NCBI GenBank assembly: GCA_966250335.1
Contig: CBINGZ010000014.1
Span: 1 to 64,000, forward strand
DNA length: 64,000 nucleotides
Reading direction: 5' to 3'
Source of the DNA: OLB7 sp966250335
GTDB taxonomy: Bacteria; Bacteroidota; Ignavibacteria; OLB7
Shown here: positions 45,091-53,132 of the stretch, piece after piece
Position numbering within the stretch: the stretch's first letter is position 1
How the letters are laid out: the number at the start of each line of letters is the position of its first letter
The notes under the pieces: generated by a model
Told to the model about the DNA's origin: nothing
What the model saw: the letters and a program-made list of their open reading frames with translations, nothing else
Databases searched by the model: none
Made by a program: the position numbers and the translations under genes

Positions 45091-45927
45091 CTACAGATTT
45101 CTCTCCGAGAACGTATCGCCGTCCCGCAGGTTCCCCGATTCCAGGCCTCTGCGGAACCATCGCATCCGCTGTTCGGACGTTCCGTGCGTGAAGGCGTCGG
45201 GGACCACCTGCCCCTGCGCCTCGCGCTGCAGTCGATCGTCGCCGATGGCGCTCGCGGCGCCCAGAGCTTCCTCCACATCTCCCACTTCAAGCACTCCCGC
45301 CTTGCGGGCATGATGAGCCCAGACCCCGGCCAGAAAATCGGCCTGGAGTTCAAGCCGTACCGAGAGCCGGTTCGCTTCGGCGCCCCCCACGCGCTGCTGT
45401 TCCTGATGTACTCTGTCCGATATGCCGAGCAGGTTCTGGACGTGATGGCCGACCTCGTGCGCGACGACGTACGCCTGCGCGAAATCCCCCGGCGCTCCGA
45501 ACCTCTTCTGCAGCTCGCGGAAGAAGGAAAGATCGATGAAGACCTGTCTGTCGCGCGGACAGTAGAACGGCCCCACGGCCGATCCCGCGATCCCGCACGC
45601 CGACTGCACCTGTCCGCTGAAGAGAACAAGTCTCGGTTCGCGATATTGAACTCCCTCGTTCGGCAGCAGTTGATTCCAGACGTCCTCCGTGCTCCCCAGC
45701 ACGGCGCCGACGAACTGGCGCAACGTGTCGTCGGTTCCGCTCGGAGGCGCTCCCGATTGCGTGGGAACTCCCTGTGAGGGGGAGTCATCGGTAAGGACTC
45801 CGGGATCGAATCCCAGGAAATAGGCAAGCAGCGCGATCACGATGGTGCCGATGCCGCCGCCGACCATCCCGCCGACTCCCCGTCGGTCTTCCACGTTCGA
45901 ACTCTGCCGCAGATCTCTCCAGCGCAT
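45091..45927 (-). CDS. Neutral zinc metallopeptidase (YpfJ/PF04228 family)
   Basis: This 278-residue protein has a cytoplasmic N-terminus 'MRWRDLRQSSNVEDRRG' that is the family signature, one membrane helix (about 22-40) and an extracytoplasmic protease domain. The domain contains 'CGIAGSAVGPFYCPRDRQVF' and the zinc motif H157-E158-V-G-H161-H162. E158 is the expected catalytic base. The natural substrate is unknown. It converges with the SNF2 gene, the REP-like element between them. Confidence 0.88.
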   Translation of the reverse strand: MRWRDLRQSSNVEDRRGVGGMVGGGIGTIVIALLAYFLGFDPGVLTDDSPSQGVPTQSGAPPSGTDDTLRQFVGAVLGSTEDVWNQLLPNEGVQYREPRLVLFSGQVQSACGIAGSAVGPFYCPRDRQVFIDLSFFRELQKRFGAPGDFAQAYVVAHEVGHHVQNLLGISDRVHQEQQRVGGAEANRLSVRLELQADFLAGVWAHHARKAGVLEVGDVEEALGAASAIGDDRLQREAQGQVVPDAFTHGTSEQRMRWFRRGLESGNLRDGDTFSERNL

Positions 45928-46087
45928 GACGATATTTCGACAATGTTGTTCATGATATCCCGCGCACGCCCGCTACCCCGGGAGCAGTGCATCGTTCAGC
46001 GGGTCGGGAATTGCTATCGACCGGAACAACGTCGGCCCCGCGAAAGTTCTGCCGCGCGGATCGCACGCCGTGGGAGAAAGCGACGAG

Positions 46088-46112
46088 GCCGCCTTCATTG
46101 CTGAAGGACGGC
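46088..46112 (-). terminator. Hairpin downstream of the minus-strand T9SS gene
   Basis: GCCGCCTTCA (46088-46097) and TGAAGGACGGC (46102-46112) pair with one bulged base around TTGC. The hairpin is about 30 bases past the stop of the T9SS gene on the minus strand. There is no clear T-run. Confidence 0.35.
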
Positions 46113-46141
46113 CCCGATCGTCCCGGGAAACCCGGCCTACA

Positions 46142-47947
46142 TCATCTGACGACGTTGACGGTCGTCGTGCTGCTCTTTCCGTCGATCACCGTCTCCACGA
46201 AGTAGGAGCCGGAGGCCCATGCGGAGGCGTCGATCACGGCGCTCCGCTCTCCGTCACCCGCCTCGCCGGTCGTCGAGTAGACGACTTCACCGAGCGCGTT
46301 GGAGACGCGGATGGTGACCGTTGCTCCCGCCTGCGCGGTGTAGCGGACCTCCAGCGGCTCGCCGCTCCTCAGCACGTTCGGCAGCGTCGCGACCTGACCG
46401 GCGACCGGCTCCCCTTCTCCCTCGGAGATCGACGGCTCCGACTTCGGGAAGACGGGCGGGCATTCGGTCTCGGTCGGATAGAGTTCGTAAGAGTCCTTGG
46501 TCAGCATGTGCTCGCTGCAATCGTCGTCGTGCTGATAGACTCCCTCGCTGTGCGGGTTAAGCTCATGCTCCTGCAGATCGACGTTGCTGTGGCAGCCGAC
46601 CGGTTCGCCCGGTATTCCGTAGACCTTGATGAGGGAGATGCCGGAGAGGGGGCCGGAGAGGGGCGCCTCGGCCGTGACGATCTGCAGGCCGTAGATGTCC
46701 TGCTGGTCGGCCCCGACACCGACCTCACGGTCGATTCCGACGAAGAGCCCTCCGACAGTGCGGACGACCGGAGCGTGCGTGTACTTCTCGGCGCGGATAT
46801 ACGGACCGTTGAACGCGATGCTGGTGATCATGACATGGTCGCCGACAACGGGATCGCTCCCGACGAAGGTGGTGGTGCCGACCACATCGAGCGTGTTGTT
46901 CGACGGGACCGGATAGATCTCCCAGCCGAGGTCGTTGTTCGAACCCTCGCTCGCGTTCGCGGCGTCGTAGAGATTCATCCACGTCGTCTGTCCGACGGCG
47001 TTCGTTCGCAGGACGAGCATGTCGTTCCCGCGCGGCCACCATGCGTTGGCCATTCCGACCACCACGAATCCCCCGTCGGGCATGAGACGAATCGACTTCC
47101 CGACGCCGTCGGCATAGCCCGCGGCGTTGGCCGGAGTCGGATAGGTATATCCCCAGAGGATATTCCCGGCAAGTCCCGTCCGGACGATGAACGGCACCTT
47201 GTCGGTGTAGAGACCGCTCGGATTGGTGTATCCGGTCAGCACGTATCCGTTTCCGACATGCTGCACCGCGAAGCCGACGTTCTGCTCATGCTGATTGGGG
47301 AATGCCCAGGCTATGCCGAACTTTCGGCACCAGAGGAGCGTGCCGTTGAGGTCGAGCTTCATCAGAAAGGCCCTCTGTCCCTTCTTGATTCCCTCGACCT
47401 CGGTGGCGTCGATATAGCCGGTCACGATAAGATGCTCGTCGCCCGGCGTCTTCTGGATCTCGAAGTTGTACCCGACCGCGTTCCCCTGCGTGCCGGTGTA
47501 TCGCTTCCGCCAGAGGACGTTGCCGCCGTTGTCGGTGCGGATCACGAGGATCGACTTGGTTCCCGGCGTCTGCTCCTCGGTGGCCCCCACCACATAATAC
47601 CCCTGCGGGTTTCCTCTGTCGTCGGTGAGCTGCCGCACGGCGAAGCCGAAATCGACCCTCTCCGTCACGTTGGGGCCCGGCACAAGCTGCTTCGACCACT
47701 GCACGACTCCCACTGAGTTCGTCTTCTGCAGCACGATAGTGGTGACATAGGAGTAGTTGACGATTCCGACGGTGATCTGTCCGCCGTCGGTGGTCCACCG
47801 GGTGCCCTGGGCATGGATCGGGGTGCCCACCGGGTACGTCTTCTGGAAGAGCTGCGCCTCTGCCGTGTTCGAACAGGCGATGCCGAGCAGCGCGGCGCAA
47901 TGGATCGCCGCCGCGAGGCGACGAAGGGGGTGGAGGAGATGTCTCAT
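46142..47947 (-). CDS. T9SS-exported repeat protein
   Basis: This 601-residue protein has a signal peptide (leader after 'MRHLLHPLRRLAAAIHC' with cleavage near EAQ) and repeated 'GGNVLWRKRYTGT', 'VVGATEEQTPG' and 'LNGTLLWCRKFG' units like the partial protein at the left edge. Residues about 520-601 are a T9SS sorting domain (LPNVLRSGE, ASGSYFVETV), with a less typical PNV in place of PNP. GGAG lies about 8 bases before the ATG at 47947. A promoter with a long leader lies at 48281-48311. It is preceded on the same strand by a TPR-HTH regulator gene. Confidence 0.83.
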   Translation of the reverse strand: MRHLLHPLRRLAAAIHCAALLGIACSNTAEAQLFQKTYPVGTPIHAQGTRWTTDGGQITVGIVNYSYVTTIVLQKTNSVGVVQWSKQLVPGPNVTERVDFGFAVRQLTDDRGNPQGYYVVGATEEQTPGTKSILVIRTDNGGNVLWRKRYTGTQGNAVGYNFEIQKTPGDEHLIVTGYIDATEVEGIKKGQRAFLMKLDLNGTLLWCRKFGIAWAFPNQHEQNVGFAVQHVGNGYVLTGYTNPSGLYTDKVPFIVRTGLAGNILWGYTYPTPANAAGYADGVGKSIRLMPDGGFVVVGMANAWWPRGNDMLVLRTNAVGQTTWMNLYDAANASEGSNNDLGWEIYPVPSNNTLDVVGTTTFVGSDPVVGDHVMITSIAFNGPYIRAEKYTHAPVVRTVGGLFVGIDREVGVGADQQDIYGLQIVTAEAPLSGPLSGISLIKVYGIPGEPVGCHSNVDLQEHELNPHSEGVYQHDDDCSEHMLTKDSYELYPTETECPPVFPKSEPSISEGEGEPVAGQVATLPNVLRSGEPLEVRYTAQAGATVTIRVSNALGEVVYSTTGEAGDGERSAVIDASAWASGSYFVETVIDGKSSTTTVNVVR

Positions 47948-48407
47948 GATCAAGCTCCGGATGATATGTGTATGATGTATCGGTTCCGGCCTGCCGGCCG
48001 GTTCCGTCCGTTCCCGGTTCGCCGTGACCGCCCGGTCCGGATCACCACAGGGCATGAGACGGCCCTCCCCCGTATCGATGCCCGATATGAGCGTCGCGGG
48101 AGCGGGTCGCTTCCGGCCGTGCGTGAACCGGCGTGAGCGGCTGCGGCTATGTCAGGGATCTGTAATCGGTGCCTGGGTAGTCTTCCGTATGCCGGCAGAT
48201 ACGTCCGGAGGCGCCCCGTTGGGGTGAGACGGCGCCGACGTCGGCTCGGGCTGGGATGATTTCATTGTCGATTACGGCGACAAATGTAGATCGTCCCGCG
48301 TGGTAGATCAACGGTCGTGATGGAGTAGAATAGGAGTAGAACAACGACGAACCCGGTAACGACAAGGGCTGCGGGGAAGAAAAATGGATCATGGAGGGAT
48401 GATAATT
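47948..48407. other. 460-bp leader/intergenic region between regulator and T9SS gene
   Basis: It contains the minus-strand promoter at 48281-48311 and then about 330 bases of untranslated leader for the T9SS gene. No RNA gene or conserved riboswitch was recognised. The leader includes several GC-rich stems not analysed further. Confidence 0.45.
48281..48311 (-). promoter_or_regulatory. Promoter of the T9SS gene (TTG-N20-TACATTTG)
   Basis: Minus strand: TTG (48311-48309), 20 bases, TACATTTG (48288-48281), exact. Transcription from here would give a leader of roughly 330 bases before the ATG at 47947. Confidence 0.45.
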
Positions 48408-50168
48408 TTATCCCGATCTGATTGTTCTGCGGTCGGCCCGTTTCCCCCGGCCCGCCCGTGCGCCCTCTGCCGGATGATCGGAGGGAACCTCGGCGCCCGT
48501 CTCCGGCTGCAGCGACAGCAGAAAACTCTGGAGGTTCTCCTGCGCCGCAAGGCCGAGCTTCCGCCTGATGTTCGCCCGGTGGGTCTTGATCGTCAGGGCC
48601 GAGGCGAAGAGGGCGTCGGCGATCTGCTTGGAGGAGAGATTCAGTTTGATCAGCACGCAGACGCGGAGCTCGGTAGGGGTCAGATGCGGCGCACGATTCA
48701 GGAGCCGTTGTATCAGACTCTGATGCGCGCGCTCGAACTGCTCCTGAAACGGCGTACATTCCTCATGCGCCGCGAGTGCCGATGTGACGCTCTCCAGCAC
48801 CTTTGCCGCGAACTTCTTCGTCTGTCCCTTCCCCTGGCGGCTCAACGGCTCCACCAGCTTCCGGATCGTATGGAGCGCCTCGTTCCTGCGGGTCAGATCG
48901 ACCAGCATCGAGTTCAGTTCCCTGGTTCTCGATTCGGCCTCCCGTTCGGCGGCCCGCAGCCGGGAATGAAGGATTGGCTCACGATATTTCTTCTCTCCCA
49001 GATTCCATCGGATCGCGGCCGACAGGATGTTCTCTCTCGATCTGGCAATGTGCTCGAACAGCTCGTTGTCCGATCGTTTATGGAGAGTGGCCTGCTCGTA
49101 CTCCCCAAGCAGGGAATATATCTCGGCAAGACGTTCATGGAGCTGCCGGGTCCTGTTGGTGATGCCGTTCCGGTCGAGTGTCTCCAGCGCTGCGATATAC
49201 ATTGCAAGACCCTCGTCCAGCTCCCCCCGAAGATGATGGACCCTGCCGAGAGAGAACCGGATCGCTGCCGATACCTGAACGAAGTCGTTCTTCACGGCAA
49301 GGGCCAGTGCCCGGTTCTGGTACTCGAGCGCCGAGGTGAGATCACCCGAATACTGATGGAGCGTTCCGATATTCGCGAGCGATATGATGATCCTGTAGAG
49401 GTCGTCCCGCCGCTCGTAGTAGTCAAGCGCCTGCTGCATCAGCGGCAGCGCCTCGGCGCAGCGGCGTAGTTCGATATAGCATCCTGCGATATTGAACTGC
49501 GAGCCGATGATCAGATCCTCCCTGTCGAGAAGTCGCGAGAGCTCCAGGGCGCGTTCAAGGTAGGGGAGCGCGGTGCTGAAATCCTCCAGCGCCGCGAAGA
49601 CGGTTCCCAGGTGGGAGAGGGAGTCTATGATCCCTTCCTCGTCGTTCATCTCCGTCCGCAACGCGTGGGCGCGCGTGTGCTCCTCGAAAGCTTCCTGATA
49701 GTTCCCCATGCCCACCGCCACGAGCCCGAGCGTCTCATGGATGATCGCGCGATGCATCAGGTTGCTCTCCTCCACCAGTTCGAGCGCCGTTCGGAAATAC
49801 TTCGCCGCCCGTCTGAGGTCGCCGTAGTTCCGGTGGTAGCGTCCCAGTTGGTGGTTGATCTTCATCCGGGTCGATTCCTTCGTCACACGCGGCTCCAGCC
49901 GTGCGATCATCCGGACGTAACGGACCAGCTCCTCCTTTCGGCTCGTGCCGAGCAACGCATCGATGCATATCATGAGCGTGAGCGCGGTCAGGTCCGGATC
50001 GCCGATCTCCCTGGCCTCGTGCAGCGCTTCGTTCGCCTTTACCAGCGCCAGGTTCGCATTGTTTCCGATCATGCCGTGGGCTTCGTGCGCCAGGAGGGCG
50101 ACCTCCCGTATACGCTCCTCGGTCTCTTCCCCGGCCGCCCTTGAACGGCCTGTGGTTCGCATGCGCAT
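48408..50168 (-). CDS. TPR-repeat transcriptional regulator with LuxR-like HTH (copy 3 of 3)
   Basis: This 586-residue cytoplasmic protein has TPR motifs at about 40-370 ('DSLSHLGTVFAALEDFSTAL', 'SLANIGTLHQYSGDLTSALE'), a coiled coil ('RLRAAEREAESRTREL'), then 'FQEQFERAHQSLIQRLLNRA' and a LuxR-type HTH at about 496-553 (LTPTELRVCVLIK, SKQIADAL, IKTHRANIRRK). A basic, disordered tail of about 33 residues (ARAGRGKRADRRT) follows and is absent from the other two copies. AGGAG lies about 9 bases before the ATG at 50168. The next gene on the strand is a T9SS cargo gene. Confidence 0.8.
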   Translation of the reverse strand: MRMRTTGRSRAAGEETEERIREVALLAHEAHGMIGNNANLALVKANEALHEAREIGDPDLTALTLMICIDALLGTSRKEELVRYVRMIARLEPRVTKESTRMKINHQLGRYHRNYGDLRRAAKYFRTALELVEESNLMHRAIIHETLGLVAVGMGNYQEAFEEHTRAHALRTEMNDEEGIIDSLSHLGTVFAALEDFSTALPYLERALELSRLLDREDLIIGSQFNIAGCYIELRRCAEALPLMQQALDYYERRDDLYRIIISLANIGTLHQYSGDLTSALEYQNRALALAVKNDFVQVSAAIRFSLGRVHHLRGELDEGLAMYIAALETLDRNGITNRTRQLHERLAEIYSLLGEYEQATLHKRSDNELFEHIARSRENILSAAIRWNLGEKKYREPILHSRLRAAEREAESRTRELNSMLVDLTRRNEALHTIRKLVEPLSRQGKGQTKKFAAKVLESVTSALAAHEECTPFQEQFERAHQSLIQRLLNRAPHLTPTELRVCVLIKLNLSSKQIADALFASALTIKTHRANIRRKLGLAAQENLQSFLLSLQPETGAEVPSDHPAEGARAGRGKRADRRTIRSG

Positions 50169-50512
50169 CTGTTCAGCTCCTTTTCACCATGGGGTATGTA
50201 TCTCCCGCGTCGCCGGATCGGTTCGGATATGAGTCGCCCTTTCTTCTCCCGCCGACTATCAGCAAGGAGGGATCTTCGGCGACTTCCGGAAAAGCCTTCC
50301 GCAACTTCCCCGCCGTCGGCGGGCGGAGTGTTGGTATGTGGTATCGGTGATGCCCGCTCTTCCGGGCGGGGGTGTATGATGACACGAAAACGGAGTGATA
50401 TGTCTCAACACTATTGTGATATTCCTTCCCCTCCTTGCCGGCGATCGCCTGGGGGGAGGGCTGCCGGGAGAAGAATCATCCCGTCTCGACTCGTGTAGCC
50501 GCCCTCGGCGCT
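50169..50512. other. 344-bp intergenic region, no feature recognised
   Basis: This is the upstream region of the third TPR-HTH regulator, after the stop of the YjbR-like gene. It contains only weak GC-rich stems and no -7 box match better than CAACACTA (50406-50413, minus strand, one mismatch). No gene seen. Confidence 0.4.
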
Positions 50513-50899
50513 TCAGCGGCCGGCTCCCTCGCCGATCCGCGCCGCCAGTTTCTTCGGGGCCACGGCGCGATAGCTCTCCTCGACCCAGGAGATGAAGGTC
50601 TCCACCGGAGGTATCTCCGTCGGGGCGAGCCGCGCCACCACCCAGCCGTGCTTCCCCAGCCCGTAGCCGGCGGGCTCGGTGAACGGGAGTTCGAGCGCCT
50701 CGTCGCGTGAGTGAGGAAGCTTCACGCAGAGTGAGAAATCACGCTCCACGACCCCTTCTTCCATCTGCCCCAGAAAGAGGAAGATCTTCTTCCCGACCTT
50801 CACCACCCGGTCACCCCACGGGTAGTCCTCGTACGCCTCGGGGAGCCCGAGCGCGAATTCCCGTACGATCTCCAGTGCCGATCGATTGCCTGCCGCCAT
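50513..50899 (-). CDS. MmcQ/YjbR-family protein
   Basis: This 128-residue protein has the compact MmcQ/YjbR fold: 'LGLPEAYEDYPWGDRVVKVG', 'KIFLFLGQ', 'SLCVKLPHSRDEALELPF' and 'GYGLGKHGWVVARL'. The family has a CyaY-like double-wing fold and is proposed, not proven, to bind DNA. It is cytoplasmic, monocistronic and divergent from dnaG. Confidence 0.85.
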   Translation of the reverse strand: MAAGNRSALEIVREFALGLPEAYEDYPWGDRVVKVGKKIFLFLGQMEEGVVERDFSLCVKLPHSRDEALELPFTEPAGYGLGKHGWVVARLAPTEIPPVETFISWVEESYRAVAPKKLAARIGEGAGR

Positions 50900-51044
50900 G
50901 TTCCTGTTCCGAATGGTTATCGCTTCTCGGTAAAAATTAGGTATTCCCCTCTTTTGTCAGCATAAACCGGGCCGGTCGGAGTCGTTCGGTCACGATCTTG
51001 CCGTGTGAGGGATGACCGCGAGCCTTCCGTTCGTAACTTCAGTC

Positions 51045-53054
51045 ATGTCCGGAATCCCAGAGGAGATCGTAGAACGCATCAAGGTCGAGGCGAACATCGT
51101 CGACGTCATATCGGATTATGTCCGGCTCCGTCGTGCGGGGAAGAACTGGCTCGGCCTCTGTCCCTTCCACGACGACAAGCGCCCGTCGTTCAATGTGGAG
51201 CCGGTCCGGGGGATCTACAAGTGCTTCTCCTGCGGGAAAGGGGGGAACGTCTTCACCTTTCTGATGGAAAAGAACGGGTGGGCCTTCCCCGAAACCGTCA
51301 GGCATCTGGCCCAGCAGCTCGGTATCGAGATCCCGGAGGATAAGCAGGACCGCCAGGAGTACAGCGACAACGAGCGCCTTGGATCGGCCGTCCGCGACGC
51401 CGCCAGGTTCTTCTACAAGGTCCTCCGCTCCCCGGCCGGGCTCCCCGCGCAGGCATATTTCAAGGGGCGAGAGTTCAGGGATGAGACGATCACCCGCTTC
51501 GGGCTCGGCTACGCCCCGGACGAATGGGAGGCCGCTCTTGCCCGGCTGACCGAGCAGGGCTACACCGAACAGGAGCTGGAGAAGGCGGGGCTGGTGATCA
51601 AGCGGGAGGGAAGAAAGGGCTATTACGACAGATTCCGGGGACGGACCATGTTCCCGATCTTCTCGGCCACCGGGCGCGTGGTCGGCTTCGGGGCGCGGCG
51701 GATGACCGAGGACCCGGAACAGCCGAAGTATATCAACACCCCGGAGACCCCGATCTACCAGAAGAGCAAGGTCCTCTACGGGCTCTTCCAGGCGAAGGAC
51801 GCCATCCGGCGGAAGGGGGTGGCGCTCTTCGTGGAAGGCTACGCCGATGTGATCTCGCTCCATCAGGCCGGGGTGGAGACCGCCGTGGCGACCTGCGGCA
51901 CCGCGATGACCCCGGAGCATGCCGAACTCGTGTCACGATATACGAGCCGCGTCGTCCTTGTCTTCGACAGCGATCAGGCGGGGAAGAACGCCACCGACAA
52001 GGGGATCGACGTGCTGCTGCGCCAGGGACTCGATGTCTCGGTGATGCGTCTGCCGAACGGTGAGGACCCCGACACCTTCGTCAGGAAGTTTGGGGCGAAG
52101 GAGTTCGAAAAACGGCTGGCGGAAGGGATCTCCTTCCTGGAGTTCCGTGCGAAAAGTCTGAAGGAGGGGGGGGATTTCGACTCCCCCGACCGGGCGACCG
52201 ACGCCATCCGTTCCATCGTCGGCACGATCGCTCTTATCCCCGATCCCCTGAAGCGGGAGCTCTACGTGCAGAAACTCGCCGTGGAGTATCATCTCCCCGA
52301 AGGGCTCATCATGACGGAGCTGGCGCGCGCGGTCGGTGAAGTCGGGCGCCTCGGCAGACGGCGCCGCGATCTTCTTGCATCGTCGGCACGCCGTGAACGG
52401 AAGGAGAGCGAGGGGGAGGAGAAAGCCTCTTCGACCGCGGAGAGCGTTCCGCCGACTTCCGACGAGGCCCCGCCGATCGGCGATCCGGGGATTCCGCCGG
52501 CACCTCCCGACACGATGGAACCGGCGCCGCAGCAGCCGCCGCAGAGTCCGCTCCGGGCGCCGGTGACCAGAGGGGAGCTTCCTCCGGCCGAGGTCGAACT
52601 GCTGGCGGTGCTGGTGCAGGGGGACCCGCAGATGCTGGAACATGTCTTCGCCCGGATCGATCCGGAGGATTTCGGGCATCCGCTGACACGGGAGCTGATC
52701 GGGCTGATCCTGGGGCATTACGTCAATCAGCGGTCGTTCTCGATCGACGAGCTGATCATGGAGGATCTCAGCCAGAGCATGCGCGACCTGGTCACGCTCC
52801 TGGCGATCGAACGGGAGTCGATCTCCCGTCACTGGGAGCGGATCGACCCGAACCTCGGGGAGCCGAACCCCTGGAAGATCGCCCGCGACTGCCTGATCCG
52901 GATCGAACAGATGAAGATCGAACGGGAGTACGAGGCGGCGCAGGACAGGCTGCTCGACCCCGAACTCGACGAGGAGAAAACAGCCGAGGTCTTTGCCCGT
53001 CTGAAGGAATTGAATGAACGCCGTTCCCAGCTTACGGCGCTGCTGGCCGGCTGA
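51045..53054 (+). CDS. dnaG: DNA primase
   Basis: DnaG makes the RNA primers for replication. The 669-residue protein has the CHC2 zinc ribbon C39, H42, C60, C63 ('LGLCPFHDDKRPSF', 'YKCFSCGKGG'), the RNA polymerase core, and a TOPRIM domain near 265-345 with 'VEGYADVISLHQAG' and 'VLVFDSDQAGK'. A Pro/Glu-rich linker (about 455-510) leads to the C-terminal helicase-binding part. The ATG at 51045 begins the conserved 'IPEEIVERIK'; an ATG 33 bases upstream (51012) with GTGAGG before it is an alternative. Confidence 0.93.
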   Translation: MSGIPEEIVERIKVEANIVDVISDYVRLRRAGKNWLGLCPFHDDKRPSFNVEPVRGIYKCFSCGKGGNVFTFLMEKNGWAFPETVRHLAQQLGIEIPEDKQDRQEYSDNERLGSAVRDAARFFYKVLRSPAGLPAQAYFKGREFRDETITRFGLGYAPDEWEAALARLTEQGYTEQELEKAGLVIKREGRKGYYDRFRGRTMFPIFSATGRVVGFGARRMTEDPEQPKYINTPETPIYQKSKVLYGLFQAKDAIRRKGVALFVEGYADVISLHQAGVETAVATCGTAMTPEHAELVSRYTSRVVLVFDSDQAGKNATDKGIDVLLRQGLDVSVMRLPNGEDPDTFVRKFGAKEFEKRLAEGISFLEFRAKSLKEGGDFDSPDRATDAIRSIVGTIALIPDPLKRELYVQKLAVEYHLPEGLIMTELARAVGEVGRLGRRRRDLLASSARRERKESEGEEKASSTAESVPPTSDEAPPIGDPGIPPAPPDTMEPAPQQPPQSPLRAPVTRGELPPAEVELLAVLVQGDPQMLEHVFARIDPEDFGHPLTRELIGLILGHYVNQRSFSIDELIMEDLSQSMRDLVTLLAIERESISRHWERIDPNLGEPNPWKIARDCLIRIEQMKIEREYEAAQDRLLDPELDEEKTAEVFARLKELNERRSQLTALLAG

Positions 53055-53096
53055 GTCGCCGACCCGCGGCGACGACGGCGGCGCCTGAAAACGCCC

Positions 53097-53127
53097 TTGA
53101 CCGATCGGGGGGGCGCATATAACTTGG
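53097..53127 (+). promoter_or_regulatory. Putative promoter (TTG-N20-TAACTTGG)
   Basis: TTG at 53097-53099, 20 bases, TAACTTGG at 53120-53127 (one mismatch). The ATG at 53133 follows 5 bases after the box, so the transcript may be leaderless. Confidence 0.4.
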
Positions 53128-53132
53128 CTCAC

